Shown: positions 17,240-25,027 of the stretch, piece after piece
Layout: each line of letters begins with the position of its first letter
How positions within the stretch are numbered: position 1 is the stretch's first letter
NCBI RefSeq assembly: GCF_009711205.1
Contig: NZ_WMIG01000009.1
Span: 84,756-148,755, forward strand
Origin: Paracoccus litorisediminis
Lineage (GTDB): Bacteria; Pseudomonadota; Alphaproteobacteria; Rhodobacterales; Rhodobacteraceae
Reading direction: 5' to 3'
DNA: 64,000 bases
Made by a program: the position numbers and the translations under genes
The notes under the pieces: generated by a model
Seen by the model: the letters and a program-made list of their open reading frames with translations, nothing else
Database searches by the model: none
Told to the model about the DNA's origin: nothing

Positions 17240-17986
17240 TCAGTTCCACTTGAGGAGCGCGACCCATGTGGCCGCGGTGATGATGCCGGTGGCAGGCAGG
17301 CCCACGGCCTTCTGAAATGCGACCACAGCGGCCCGGGTGAGCCTGCCGAAATCGCCATCGATCCGGCCAAGCGCAAAGCCGAGCCGGCTGAGAATGGTTT
17401 GAGCGCGCGTGACCAGCTCGCCGACATCGCCGCGCTGGATGCTGGGCGGGGAACTGGACACCGCGGGCGTTTCGATCTGTGCCGGGGCCGCGCCCATCGC
17501 TGCGGCGATGCGGGCACGGATCTTGTCGCCGACATCGACCGGGTTGCCGGGCTTGGCCATGCCGGGCAGCCACGCGATATCCCACTTGCCGCGCTGTGAG
17601 ATGCCAAGGGTCTGTTGCACCTCGGCATGGGACAGGATGGTCTGACGGGTCACGGGAATGCCGTAGCGCTTGCTGAGATTCGCGCAGAGCGCTGCCAGCG
17701 CCTCCACCTGAACCTCACCCAGCGGGTATGATCCGGTCTTGAATGGCGCTTCCTCGGCCCCGGCCATGCCCGCCAGCGCGACACCGATCGCAGCCGTGTT
17801 GCAGTTGTGCGTATGCGCGGCATAGCTGCCCTCGCGCAGCGCCCCGAGATTGTCCTCCGGGGCGTGATCGCCCTCACAGACGATGCCCGCGCCGTCGATA
17901 ATGAAGTGGTAGTGCTGACGGTCGAGCGCGGAAACCGCGTTCCTCCCCGCCGTCCAGTGCATGATGATCCTTGCGATGCCTGACAT
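17240..17986 (-). CDS. Endolysin: N-acetylmuramoyl-L-alanine amidase with PG-binding domain
   Basis: 248 residues from ATG 17986, preceded by a consensus AGGAGG ribosome site 4 bases upstream, which decides against a start at 18004. Residues about 1-150 are an Amidase_2 domain: IIMHWTAG supplies a zinc-binding His, AAHTHNCNTAAIGVALAG the conserved middle, and ILSHAEVQ with a downstream KWDIAW the last His and Asp. A linker precedes a C-terminal PG_binding_1 domain (GDVGELVTRAQ, GRIDGDFG, FQKAVGLPATGII). There is no signal peptide, so a holin is needed for export. Confidence 0.9.
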   Translation of the reverse strand: MSGIARIIMHWTAGRNAVSALDRQHYHFIIDGAGIVCEGDHAPEDNLGALREGSYAAHTHNCNTAAIGVALAGMAGAEEAPFKTGSYPLGEVQVEALAALCANLSKRYGIPVTRQTILSHAEVQQTLGISQRGKWDIAWLPGMAKPGNPVDVGDKIRARIAAAMGAAPAQIETPAVSSSPPSIQRGDVGELVTRAQTILSRLGFALGRIDGDFGRLTRAAVVAFQKAVGLPATGIITAATWVALLKWN

Positions 17987-17994
17987 TGCGCCTC

Positions 17995-18093
17995 CTAGAG
18001 CCAACCGATTGACAGCAAGGCGAGGAAGCAGAAGCCGACAAAGGCCCAGGTCTTCAGTTCTTCACGGATCCAGGCACGCACCCATTCAGGCAT
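17995..18093 (-). CDS. 32-residue single-span membrane peptide in lysis block
   Basis: A short frame starting at ATG 18093, 8 bp inside the end of the upstream holin-like gene, and ending in TAG at 17995-17997. The first half (PEWVRAWIREELKTW) is amphipathic and charged, the second (AFVGFCFLALLSIGWL) is one membrane span. Size, charge order and place between holin and endolysin suggest an antiholin or spanin-like accessory. It is too short for certainty. Confidence 0.45.
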   Translation of the reverse strand: MPEWVRAWIREELKTWAFVGFCFLALLSIGWL

Positions 18094-18454
18094 CGGACTG
18101 CCCACCCCCGGTGATGCGGCGCGTGCGCGCCTCGATCATGTCCAGGATCAGTTTGGCGATGCTCATGCCAGCGATACCGGCGGCAAATCCTGCCGCGCCA
18201 CTCGCGTCCCCCTTGAGTGGCCCGAGATGGCTTTCGATCACCGCCAGCATCAGGGGCGCGGCATAGGTCGCCATCAACCAGCCCGCGACGACCGAAACGA
18301 AGAATTCGCGGATCCGGCGGCGTTCGGACATCAGCCAGCGAACAAAGCCGCCAGCTGCGCCCGCCACCGAGGCGCGCCATGCCTCGCCGGTCACCCATGC
18401 CCAAACGAGCGCGGCGATCACCAAGAGCTGGTCAGTCCAGTGTGGTCCGTTCAT
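18086..18454 (-). CDS. Putative holin
   Basis: 122 residues. Three hydrophobic segments are visible (LLVIAALVWAWVTG; FFVSVVAGWLMATYAAPLML; AAGFAAGIAGMSIAKLIL), followed by a charged tail IEARTRRITGGG. The size, three spans and place at the head of the lysis block fit a class I holin. It begins 50 bp below an exact copy of the 18-bp repeat. Confidence 0.6.
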   Translation of the reverse strand: MNGPHWTDQLLVIAALVWAWVTGEAWRASVAGAAGGFVRWLMSERRRIREFFVSVVAGWLMATYAAPLMLAVIESHLGPLKGDASGAAGFAAGIAGMSIAKLILDMIEARTRRITGGGQSDA

Positions 18455-18810
18455 TCCTCAGCCTCGCGTCAATGACGGCAAGGTGAGGGATCAGAAAGCG
18501 TGGTTCCTCTGGCGGGATTTCATCTGTAGAGCCTGCAGCGAAATGCTACAAACCCACCAGCGATGAGAACTTACCTGTTGATCGTGCTTCGGCTGTAGCT
18601 CCTACTCACGTGTAGGACGACTGAAACAGTCTGTTTACGCCACAGAAATTTTTGGCGACCAGTTCAAAATTCCTAGGGATTGCCCTTCGGGAGTAGGATC
18701 ATCCCCGCTGTCGAGTGGCGCAGCACCTGGATACCAATTAGCACCGTGTCAGAGAAGCACTGGCACCGGCCTATTTGACTTGGCTATAGATCCAACCATC
18801 TTCCAAAACC
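18455..18810. other. Non-coding gap upstream of lysis block
   Basis: About 356 bp with no convincing gene. It holds copy A of the 18-bp repeat at 18505-18522 and marks a clear fall in GC toward the accessory cassette. A short imperfect stem (CCTAC/GTAGG, near 18600-18620) is present. I found no sigma70-like pair that I would defend as the late promoter. Confidence 0.5.
18505..18522 (-). promoter_or_regulatory. 18-bp repeat, copy A (exact)
   Basis: Minus-strand TGAAATCCCGCCAGAGGA in intergenic DNA, 51 bp upstream of the first lysis gene start at 18454. This is the one clearly non-coding copy, which argues for a DNA-level role. Confidence 0.45.
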
Positions 18811-19332
18811 CTATGGCTTAAGGAATGTACTGTTGAAACTTTCCCAAGTTCCTTTAGCCAGATTAATGGAGTCTTCAATCAACATTGAGACAGAACTCAG
18901 ATCGCATCTTATTTGGCGCAGCAGATCAACCAACTGAGCGTGAACGTTAGAAAGCTCGACAGCCTTAGGCAAGTCAGCTTGCCTCTTTGGATCGTCAAAA
19001 TTCCCACCAGTGCAAGCTCTAAAGTACTCAGACACCAGCGACTCGTAGTGCGGCGATTTCTGAGAGGCCATGCGAGAAATAGCTGGATAGATTCTCATGA
19101 AGACCGTCAGGCCTGACAGGACTCTAATTTTCTTATCGTCCCCTTTCTCAGGATCTGACGGACTCGACCAGAAAGCTACAGCCGCCTCATGTAGCTTTTC
19201 CATGTCCTTTATGTGATCGCTGACTTGGGAAGCGCGATCGGAGATCGTCAACCTATAACGGACAGCAAGATATCCGGTAAGGAGGCCCGCCAAATAGATA
19301 AAGATACCATTGACATTGAGGCCCGTGAACAT
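18811..19332 (-). CDS. Membrane-anchored protein of STAS/HATPase cassette
   Basis: 173 residues from the ATG at 19332, which overlaps the TGA of the STAS-like gene (ATGA). One N-terminal membrane span is visible (GIFIYLAGLLTGYLAVRYRL); the rest is cytoplasmic and helical with DHIKDMEKLHEAAVAF and a C-terminal stretch ending in WESFNSTFLKP. No enzyme motif is seen. It belongs to an operon with the two upstream genes, where it could be the effector or the anchor. Low GC and place between lysis and Hint genes mark it as accessory cargo. Confidence 0.6.
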   Translation of the reverse strand: MFTGLNVNGIFIYLAGLLTGYLAVRYRLTISDRASQVSDHIKDMEKLHEAAVAFWSSPSDPEKGDDKKIRVLSGLTVFMRIYPAISRMASQKSPHYESLVSEYFRACTGGNFDDPKRQADLPKAVELSNVHAQLVDLLRQIRCDLSSVSMLIEDSINLAKGTWESFNSTFLKP

Positions 19333-19661
19333 CAAGCCTCTCTTATATATTTTGATATCTCGTCAGAATAGAACTTCAAACTGGGGTCCTTGAACTCAAT
19401 TACAATATATTTTTCCACATCACTGCGCTTGAAGCCACTTTCACGGACAAGTCCACCAAACGCCTCCTCAAGAAAGGAGGAGCCCAAAGTTATTAGCCCC
19501 TCAATATCAACGTAAATCCGCTCCGAGGTTCCAAGCACGGATTTCATTGCCGGAACAAGGTGAAGTTCTCTAAAAGATTGGCCAGTGTATTCACCGTCCC
19601 GCGGTGTGAACCTTCCGATAGGAAATGGGCTGAAATCTTTCGCAACATCTATCCGCATCAT
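19332..19661 (-). CDS. STAS-like DUF4325 protein
   Basis: 109 residues from ATG 19661, which overlaps the HATPase stop (ATGA); a longer form would start at 19691. It has a STAS-like core: IYVDIEGLITLGSSFLEEAF is the strand-helix with the usual Ser pair, then EKYIVIEFKDPSLKFYSDEI. DUF4325 proteins are known from neighbourhoods with HATPase proteins; their function is not settled. By analogy with SpoIIAA/RsbV it may be the partner that binds or is phosphorylated by the neighbouring ATPase, but no phosphorylation is shown by sequence. Confidence 0.75.
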   Translation of the reverse strand: MMRIDVAKDFSPFPIGRFTPRDGEYTGQSFRELHLVPAMKSVLGTSERIYVDIEGLITLGSSFLEEAFGGLVRESGFKRSDVEKYIVIEFKDPSLKFYSDEISKYIREA

Positions 19662-20848
19662 ACTAGCTCTCTTGGCAAGCGGATTGTCCATTCAATCAGA
19701 GTTCCCTCAAGGCTTTCAGGCCAGTTCCCCATTCGAATCGGGCCTCGTTCTGGCCTGTGCCACCATCCTGCATTGCTGCGAACGGTCATGCTCCCACCGT
19801 GGTTCAATCTCCTGATCAGGGATCGCATCTGCGGAAGTCCTTTCCCTCGCTGTGGTTCCATAGTCTGTGAACGACCATACCTCATCGCCGCAGCGATGTA
19901 AGCGGCGTCCTTGCCTACCCCCCCCGAGTTCTTGGTTAAACGTTCGACGGCGAGGGTTACAATTTCTTTGAGTTCTAACTTTGGGTAGGTAACAGGGATA
20001 CCTCGACCATGGTCCAAAAGCACGATTGTTAGCGACCCATCGCTCCGATCTGCGGATGCCGTAATCCATATTTTCTCCTCCGGACTGTAGTCGGCATCCG
20101 GGTCGTCATATGCATGGTGAAGAGTATTAGTAATTCCTTCGGAGATCGAAGTGAGTGTCTCCCGCACAACCTCTTTAGGAACGGAGGTTCCAGGATGAAT
20201 AAATTCATAAAGCTCGGAGATATAACGTCCGATCAAAGGAAGCTTTATGTCATCGCGCCTACCAACTGAAATCACTTTGAGAATTTTTGAATTTGAGCTT
20301 TGATACACATGATGACTTCCGTCGGACGCCAGCCCCACAGCTTCAAAGAATCCGATGCCAAATAGCGTATCAAACGCCTCCTTTGACCACAAATCTAAGT
20401 TAACAGCAGGAGGGATTTTACCAGTAATTTCCTTTACCTTTTGATACTCAGATGCGATAATTACCGCTCCAGCAGTAGAGATATATTCCACGCCTGAAAA
20501 ATCTAAGTACGACTTGATACGTGGCATTTTTCCTTCTTTGCGACGTATAAATTCAGTGTTCTTTCCCGCCTTCATAATATGGAAATTCTTTCGCATCATT
20601 CGCGCGAAAGACAACGTCTCTTCAGCATTCCGCTCCAAGCAAATAATTCGAGGCGCCTTTACGGGAGGTCGAATGCAGAATGCCTTTTCACTTTCCTGAC
20701 CGGTCCAGAGATCTACTACACTAACCTGTCGCTGCTTGGCGGGTATCGACCAGTCATGCCCTTCTTTGTTTTTTCTAAATCTTCTGCGAATGAGCTTAAC
20801 GCAACGCCGAATAGCGTATTGCCTCGCGCTGATACTAAGTTTCCTCAA
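19658..20848 (-). CDS. STAS-like domain fused to GHKL-type ATPase
   Basis: 396 residues, TTG start at 20848 with a purine-rich site (AGGGGTG) upstream; the exact start is uncertain. Residues about 112-172 look like a STAS domain (YLDFSGVEYISTAGAVIIAS, then LFGIGFFEAVG). Residues about 225-390 are a HATPase: N box SEGITNTLHHAY (236-247), G1 box LLDHGRGIP (277-285, D279 and G-x-G), G2 box RGKGLPQM (334-341). No His-phosphoacceptor or kinase core precedes it, so it is closer to anti-sigma type ATPases than to a sensor kinase. It is first in a three-gene coupled operon. Neighbouring DNA is AT-richer than the phage genes. Confidence 0.8.
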   Translation of the reverse strand: MRKLSISARQYAIRRCVKLIRRRFRKNKEGHDWSIPAKQRQVSVVDLWTGQESEKAFCIRPPVKAPRIICLERNAEETLSFARMMRKNFHIMKAGKNTEFIRRKEGKMPRIKSYLDFSGVEYISTAGAVIIASEYQKVKEITGKIPPAVNLDLWSKEAFDTLFGIGFFEAVGLASDGSHHVYQSSNSKILKVISVGRRDDIKLPLIGRYISELYEFIHPGTSVPKEVVRETLTSISEGITNTLHHAYDDPDADYSPEEKIWITASADRSDGSLTIVLLDHGRGIPVTYPKLELKEIVTLAVERLTKNSGGVGKDAAYIAAAMRYGRSQTMEPQRGKGLPQMRSLIRRLNHGGSMTVRSNAGWWHRPERGPIRMGNWPESLEGTLIEWTIRLPRELV

Positions 20849-21238
20849 CCGTCACCCCTACACTCAGTATTATCGCCCTCTATTCCCTACCAGCCCGGAC
20901 CGTAACGCACGATTCGAAGGCCGTTCCTATTTTTTTGTCTGATACACGTTTCCGCGTTCGCCGTGGAGGCTTGTGCGCAAGAGCAGTAAGTTGCTGCATT
21001 ATCACCTTTGCCGAAACGCCGCGCTAAAGTAGTCGACTAAGCTGGACGCTTGCGAACGTCTAGTCGCTGATGCACCCGAAAGCATGTGACAGTCCGACCG
21101 AGAGATGAAGGCCGATTTGGGGCAGTCAGTTAAGTTCGGTCGTATAGCAATGACTGATTTGAGCGTATCCACTTGGGAAGAGTTCTAGCGCCGGGGCCCG
21201 CCTTTCGCCGAGCCCCGACCTGAAGTCACTTCGTTTTG
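20849..21238. other. Non-coding gap between Hint gene and cassette
   Basis: About 390 bp. It holds a GATAAT-like hexamer (minus strand, 20869-20874) that could be the -10 of the STAS/HATPase operon, and near the other end an inverted repeat CGGGGC/GCCCCG (21192-21217) that may terminate the Hint gene. No gene is seen. Confidence 0.45.
21192..21217 (-). terminator. Possible terminator of Hint-domain gene
   Basis: Arms CGGGGC (21192-21197) and GCCCCG (21212-21217) are separated by 14 bases, 22 bp below the stop at 21239. A clear T-run is missing on the minus strand, so it is weak. Confidence 0.3.
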
Positions 21239-22942
21239 TTACGCGGCCTTCGTGGCACCCGTCTGGGCGGTGATCAGGCGGGTCGAGTCACTACGAGGCA
21301 GGATGGCAGCATCCCCTGCCCGGCGCACCTGGACGAGTGCCATCTCATCGACGGACAACGCGCGCCCGGCTTGGAAGGAAAACGCCACGTTTCCGAACTC
21401 GACCTTCGCAAGGTCAGGACGGTGATGGCAGGCCAACGCCGTACCAAGTACCTCGCTGCCGAGCAGCACCTCCAGCAGCACCGGGTGATTGGGATGCACC
21501 TTGTCCCGCGCCCAACCATCGATCCTGCCGTTCGACTCGATGAGATCGACGTGGCCGTGCATTGGACCCGGGTTGGCGTAAAGTACCGGCGCGAGGATCT
21601 GGCCATCCTCGGCGCGCCGGACAGCTACGCGTTGGAGCTCGTCCATGGATAGGACCGCGTCACCACTGAACACAAAGCCCATCTGTCCTTTGCGGGCCTT
21701 ACCCCTACGAGGGACACAGGCAATCGTGGTACCGATCACTTCCCCATCCAGTACCAGGTCCAACGCAAGCGGCTGTCCCGGGTTAGTGGTATCCATTGCC
21801 CAACCAGTCACGTGCGAAGGTGCGGCGAGCCCTTCGATGGTACCTTCCAGACGACCTGCGGGCGAGACTCGCTTCACACCTAGTGCAATACGGGCCGTCT
21901 GCTCGAGCGCGGCGAGATAGTCAGCGCCAGCAGTGGGACGCGGTGCGCACAGAACTGGAACGGCGGGGGCAACCTCATCGGGGAAGAGGACGCGATAGTC
22001 ATGGGCGTTATCAAATCGATCCCGGAAGCTCCCACAGTCGGCAAAGGTTTCCGACCAGGCGCCTTCGGCAAGGACGAGGTCATGAACGCCAAGGTCGATT
22101 TGGTAATAGTCCCATTTCTTCCGCGCCTTCTCGCGCGTGATGGTGATCCCGTTCACTAGGTCAGCTGCAAGCACCAGAATTTCACCAACCAGCATCGAAT
22201 GACCGGCCGACACCAACAGGGGTTCGCGCGGAACATTCTCAGCGATCGAGCCGCGGGCAAAGCGGATGGCTTCCTGGCCACGAGCTCGGAAGCCCGATAG
22301 TGCTTGCCGACCAATCCACTGGACGGGCCGCAAACCACCAAAGCGGCAAACTACCAGATCGCCTTCGCGCAAATCTTCCACTCGAACTTCGCCGCGCGAG
22401 GTCATTATACGCGTGCCGTAAAGGTAGCAGACAGCCATGTCATCGATGACGAACCCGCCGTTGGACTGGGAATCGACGACCTTGTTCTCGCCTGCCGTAA
22501 ATCCACCATCGCTGGACAGGTAGACGTTGCCGTCGATCTCTCCGACCTGGTTGCCTTCGGAATCGAGGATGTAGAACGAGCCATTGAACTGGCTGACGTT
22601 GCCACTGACCTGATTGTCGGTATGCAACTCATTCTGATTAGGGTTCTGGGGCGAGAGCGTGTAGACGAGACTACCGTCGCCGTACACATCAATTTCCATG
22701 TACGTAACGGGAGTACCACTTGCGACGTAAGCGTCGTTGACGCCATCGCCGTCAAGATCCTCGTCCGTTACGATGTTGCTGTCGTCGATAGTGATATGCA
22801 GGACCGCATTGGATGAATCCAATCCTAGGCCTGCCAAGAAATCATCAATCGGAAGCGTATCGGCGGATACGACGTTATTGCCGTTTTCCTGCTGTATGGT
22901 TCCGGTCGCGACCGAGTCAGCGGATACTGTGAAGGTAGCCAT
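21239..22942 (-). CDS. Secreted-type Hint-domain protein with duplicated C-terminal domain
   Basis: 567 residues. The first 165 residues are beta-rich with an EF-hand-like calcium loop (DEDLDGDGVNDAY, about 59-71). A Hint domain follows: VCYLYGTRIMTSRGEV starting at C172, VEDLREGDLVV and SAGHSM with His 248, as in Hint_2 proteins of Rhodobacteraceae, which may self-cleave at Cys. C-terminal residues 370-550 hold two copies of a 75-residue domain, each with GWA.D...P...L..G...LG, similar to modules of glycosyltransferase-linked proteins. There is no N-terminal signal, so export by a type I system is a guess. It is unusual inside a prophage. Confidence 0.75.
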   Translation of the reverse strand: MATFTVSADSVATGTIQQENGNNVVSADTLPIDDFLAGLGLDSSNAVLHITIDDSNIVTDEDLDGDGVNDAYVASGTPVTYMEIDVYGDGSLVYTLSPQNPNQNELHTDNQVSGNVSQFNGSFYILDSEGNQVGEIDGNVYLSSDGGFTAGENKVVDSQSNGGFVIDDMAVCYLYGTRIMTSRGEVRVEDLREGDLVVCRFGGLRPVQWIGRQALSGFRARGQEAIRFARGSIAENVPREPLLVSAGHSMLVGEILVLAADLVNGITITREKARKKWDYYQIDLGVHDLVLAEGAWSETFADCGSFRDRFDNAHDYRVLFPDEVAPAVPVLCAPRPTAGADYLAALEQTARIALGVKRVSPAGRLEGTIEGLAAPSHVTGWAMDTTNPGQPLALDLVLDGEVIGTTIACVPRRGKARKGQMGFVFSGDAVLSMDELQRVAVRRAEDGQILAPVLYANPGPMHGHVDLIESNGRIDGWARDKVHPNHPVLLEVLLGSEVLGTALACHHRPDLAKVEFGNVAFSFQAGRALSVDEMALVQVRRAGDAAILPRSDSTRLITAQTGATKAA

Positions 22943-22960
22943 TCCTGTAACTCCAGATAC

Positions 22961-23125
22961 ATGTGGCCATTTTCGCGAACCGGGCCGTTCGTTCTGAAAT
23001 CTGAGCGCCGGATCGGAACGAGGCTACGGAAGATCAAGCTGCCGATGACGGCCGAAGACCTGGTCCGAAACAAAAAGCCTCAGGCAACGATTGGGGGTGC
23101 AGTGAAGAATCTTCTTGATGGGTAA
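22961..23125 (+). CDS. Small ORF divergent from Hint gene
   Basis: 54 residues on the plus strand starting 19 bp from the Hint start. The C-terminal half (PMTAEDLVRNKKPQATIGGAVKNLLDG, read in two parts) is low in charge extremes and looks like a protein end. It could be a real small gene or a remnant of a longer one cut by rearrangement. No family is recognised. Confidence 0.2.
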   Translation: MWPFSRTGPFVLKSERRIGTRLRKIKLPMTAEDLVRNKKPQATIGGAVKNLLDG

Positions 23126-23516
23126 ACAATTACAACTGAACACAAGACTACGAGCGGAAGGCCAACACAGCCCCGCGGTAATCGCAACCCAAATTAGGCG
23201 GCTGTGTTTTTAGAACTTTTGTGACGTGCCAAAAAACGGCACCTGCCTGTTCGTCGCCAGTTCCTTTGCTTGAGGATCGCCGTCTTCCAAGGGGGGATGA
23301 TGCTCTGGATGCAACCCAACGACTGACTTTGGTGCGACCAACTGCCACAGCCTGAATGCCGAAATCGTCCCGCGGAAACGACCATACATCGTACTCGATG
23401 CGCCCGTGTGCCAGTCGAAACGGGGAAAGGATGGCGAATCGCGTACGTGACTCAGTGCGGTTCTGTCGTCGGAGGGTGTCGAACCTCGCGTCTAGCAGCA
23501 CTGTTCCTGAAAGGTA

Positions 23517-23551
23517 CCGACCGGGCAGCGCGGCAGCACTGACCCGGTCGG
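23517..23551. terminator. Perfect 9-bp inverted repeat
   Basis: CCGACCGGG (23517-23525) and CCCGGTCGG (23543-23551) with a 17-base spacer, about 165 bp below the Mor-like gene end. It could end the early minus-strand transcript. There is no clear T-run. Confidence 0.35.
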
Positions 23552-23716
23552 CTTTGAAGCCCGCTCACAGGGCACTCATCCGGGAACATGAGACAAAATT
23601 CTGCGCCGATCAACCCCGATGAATACCCTTCAGCTTCTGCATCCGATCAAGCCTGGCTGGGGGAGTCCATGCACGGTTGCGAGCCATTTTTTTTCGGCTG
23701 CCGTGCTTTCCAGAGG

Positions 23717-24100
23717 TCAGTCGCTGCTGGCGTCTGCAAGCAGATAGAACACTTGCCGCGCCGAGATCTCGACTGCGTCGGCAATCGCGCTGATCGACCA
23801 CCCCTCGTCTCGCAACCGCCGCACCTCACGGTTTCTGAACTCACGATGCAGGAAGTTGCAGTTGCTTGGCTGAAGGATCATCCCGCCGAATTCATCCACC
23901 AACCGATTGGCATCGTCCCAGCCGATCATTCGAACCAGAGGATGATCCGGGTTGACCCGCTTTGGCACATAGAGATTCACGCGCCATTTGCGGCTGCCCG
24001 AGCGTGGCAACTGCCCGATCAGGTACAGCGTGCGCTCCCGGCCGATCACGTCGGCGATCTCCTGTGCGCTCGGCGGCAAGGATTGAAGCAGCGCCATCAT
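23717..24100 (-). CDS. Mor-like helix-turn-helix regulator, possible late activator
   Basis: 127 residues. The second half matches the Mor/C activator layout: LVDEFGGMIL, then REFRNREVRRLRDEGWSISAI and ADAVEISARQVFYLLAD, a helix-turn-helix. The first half (PSAQEIADVIGRERTLYLIGQL; YVPKRVNPDHP) also fits. Mor/C proteins activate middle or late promoters in Mu-like phages. It is the last gene of the early minus-strand block and overlaps the DnaA-like gene at ATGA, so it is the best candidate to switch on late genes, perhaps through the 18-bp repeats. Confidence 0.6.
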   Translation of the reverse strand: MMALLQSLPPSAQEIADVIGRERTLYLIGQLPRSGSRKWRVNLYVPKRVNPDHPLVRMIGWDDANRLVDEFGGMILQPSNCNFLHREFRNREVRRLRDEGWSISAIADAVEISARQVFYLLADASSD

Positions 24101-24570
24101 TGCTGCACCTCGCGCGCCGCGTCGGTGAGCTCATAGACCGCGACCACACGGTCCCCGCACGACACCACCATCCCGATTCTGAGCAATTCAGCTATGGCGC
24201 GCCTCGCCTCGTGTGTCGCCATAGCCGCGCGCCGAGCGTAATCGTCGATCGTCAGGGGTGACCAGCGCCCGCCGAGGCGCATGAATGGCATAAGCTTCGC
24301 CTTGGTCTCGGCATCGATGGGCGCGCGGGCGTCCAATTCCTCATTCCGCACCAGTGTGCGGATGACGCTTGTATGTGCCACGCCCAGCGCCTCCGAGATC
24401 GTGAGGTAGCTCGCCCGGGCGTGTCTGGCCCGTCGCATGGCCAGCCGGCGGGCATTAACTACGGTCCGTGCCCTGCCATTGCTGCAGATCAGATCGGCCT
24501 CGACGCCCGTCTCGACAGAAACGCCCCTGACGATCTCGCGTACATCATCGACGCTCGGCCTATTTCTCAT
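24097..24570 (-). CDS. DnaA-domain-IV-like DNA-binding protein
   Basis: 157 residues from ATG 24570. The middle resembles domain IV of DnaA: VVNARRLAMRRARHARASYL and TISEALGVAHTSVIRTLVRNEE, where HTSV matches the HTTV signature that contacts a DnaA box. A C-terminal winged region (LTIDDYARRAAMATHEARRA, ending DRVVAVYELTD) adds another DNA-binding fold. No ATPase domain is present. It may bind the phage origin or host DnaA boxes. Sits between the nuclease and the Mor-like gene. Confidence 0.65.
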   Translation of the reverse strand: MRNRPSVDDVREIVRGVSVETGVEADLICSNGRARTVVNARRLAMRRARHARASYLTISEALGVAHTSVIRTLVRNEELDARAPIDAETKAKLMPFMRLGGRWSPLTIDDYARRAAMATHEARRAIAELLRIGMVVSCGDRVVAVYELTDAAREVQQ

Positions 24571-25027
24571 GGCGCACTGTCCCTTCTGTTTTTGCCTGGT
24601 AGATGGGGCTGACACACCATTCGGCCAGCGCAGCGTCCACGTCGGCTACAGAGCGGACCACTGCCACAAGGCAGCCCAGCGCCCGCAGTTCGTGATGGAG
24701 CACCTTCTGGTCCGGATCCGGGTAATTGGCTGGTGCCTTCACCTCGAACAGCAAGGTAAGCGGACCAGGCAGAAGCACTTGTAGATCCGGCCATCCCTTA
24801 ATGGTGCCCATGCTTTCGTTATGAGCGATCTGGCGCATGATTTGCTTGCCGCTAAGCCCTATTGAGTTGGGCGAGTGATGCACCTTGCCTGTAGGGAATA
24901 GCCTCCTCAGGTGATCAAGGATCTCCCGGTGAATTGGCCCTTCCCGATCGATGCGCTTTCCCGAGGCGCTGGGCATACCCGGGGCCTTGCCACTGGTGGG
25001 ACGACGGATGCGCAGCAGCTTAGCCAT
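24560..25027 (-). CDS. VRR-NUC domain nuclease
   Basis: 155 residues from ATG 25027, overlapping the upstream stop. Motif order fits a VRR-NUC (PD-(D/E)XK-like) nuclease: GWPDLQVLLPG, then LLFEVKAPANYP (D/E-x-K), HHELRALGCLVAVVRSVADV. The KAPAN and DQKVLHHEL region are hallmark. In phages such proteins resolve branched DNA (similar job to RusA). It lies in the replication block. Confidence 0.8.
   Translation of the reverse strand: MAKLLRIRRPTSGKAPGMPSASGKRIDREGPIHREILDHLRRLFPTGKVHHSPNSIGLSGKQIMRQIAHNESMGTIKGWPDLQVLLPGPLTLLFEVKAPANYPDPDQKVLHHELRALGCLVAVVRSVADVDAALAEWCVSPIYQAKTEGTVRHEK

Larger units (their letters stand above)
22943..23716. other. Largely non-coding stretch between Hint and Mor-like genes
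   Basis: About 770 bp. A small plus-strand frame at 22961-23125 (54 aa) is listed separately. A minus-strand frame at 23148-23501 (117 aa) has no recognisable motif and looks like chance. A perfect 9-bp inverted repeat CCGACCGGG/CCCGGTCGG (23517-23551) is present. Nothing else is supported. Confidence 0.5.

Noticed and set aside
20849..21238. Insertion sequence remnant in the AT-rich gap
   Set aside because: No terminal inverted repeats, target duplication or transposase fragment is visible.
23148..23501. 117-residue minus-strand frame in the 22943-23716 gap
   Set aside because: No ribosome site, no motif, and base use unlike neighbours; most likely chance.
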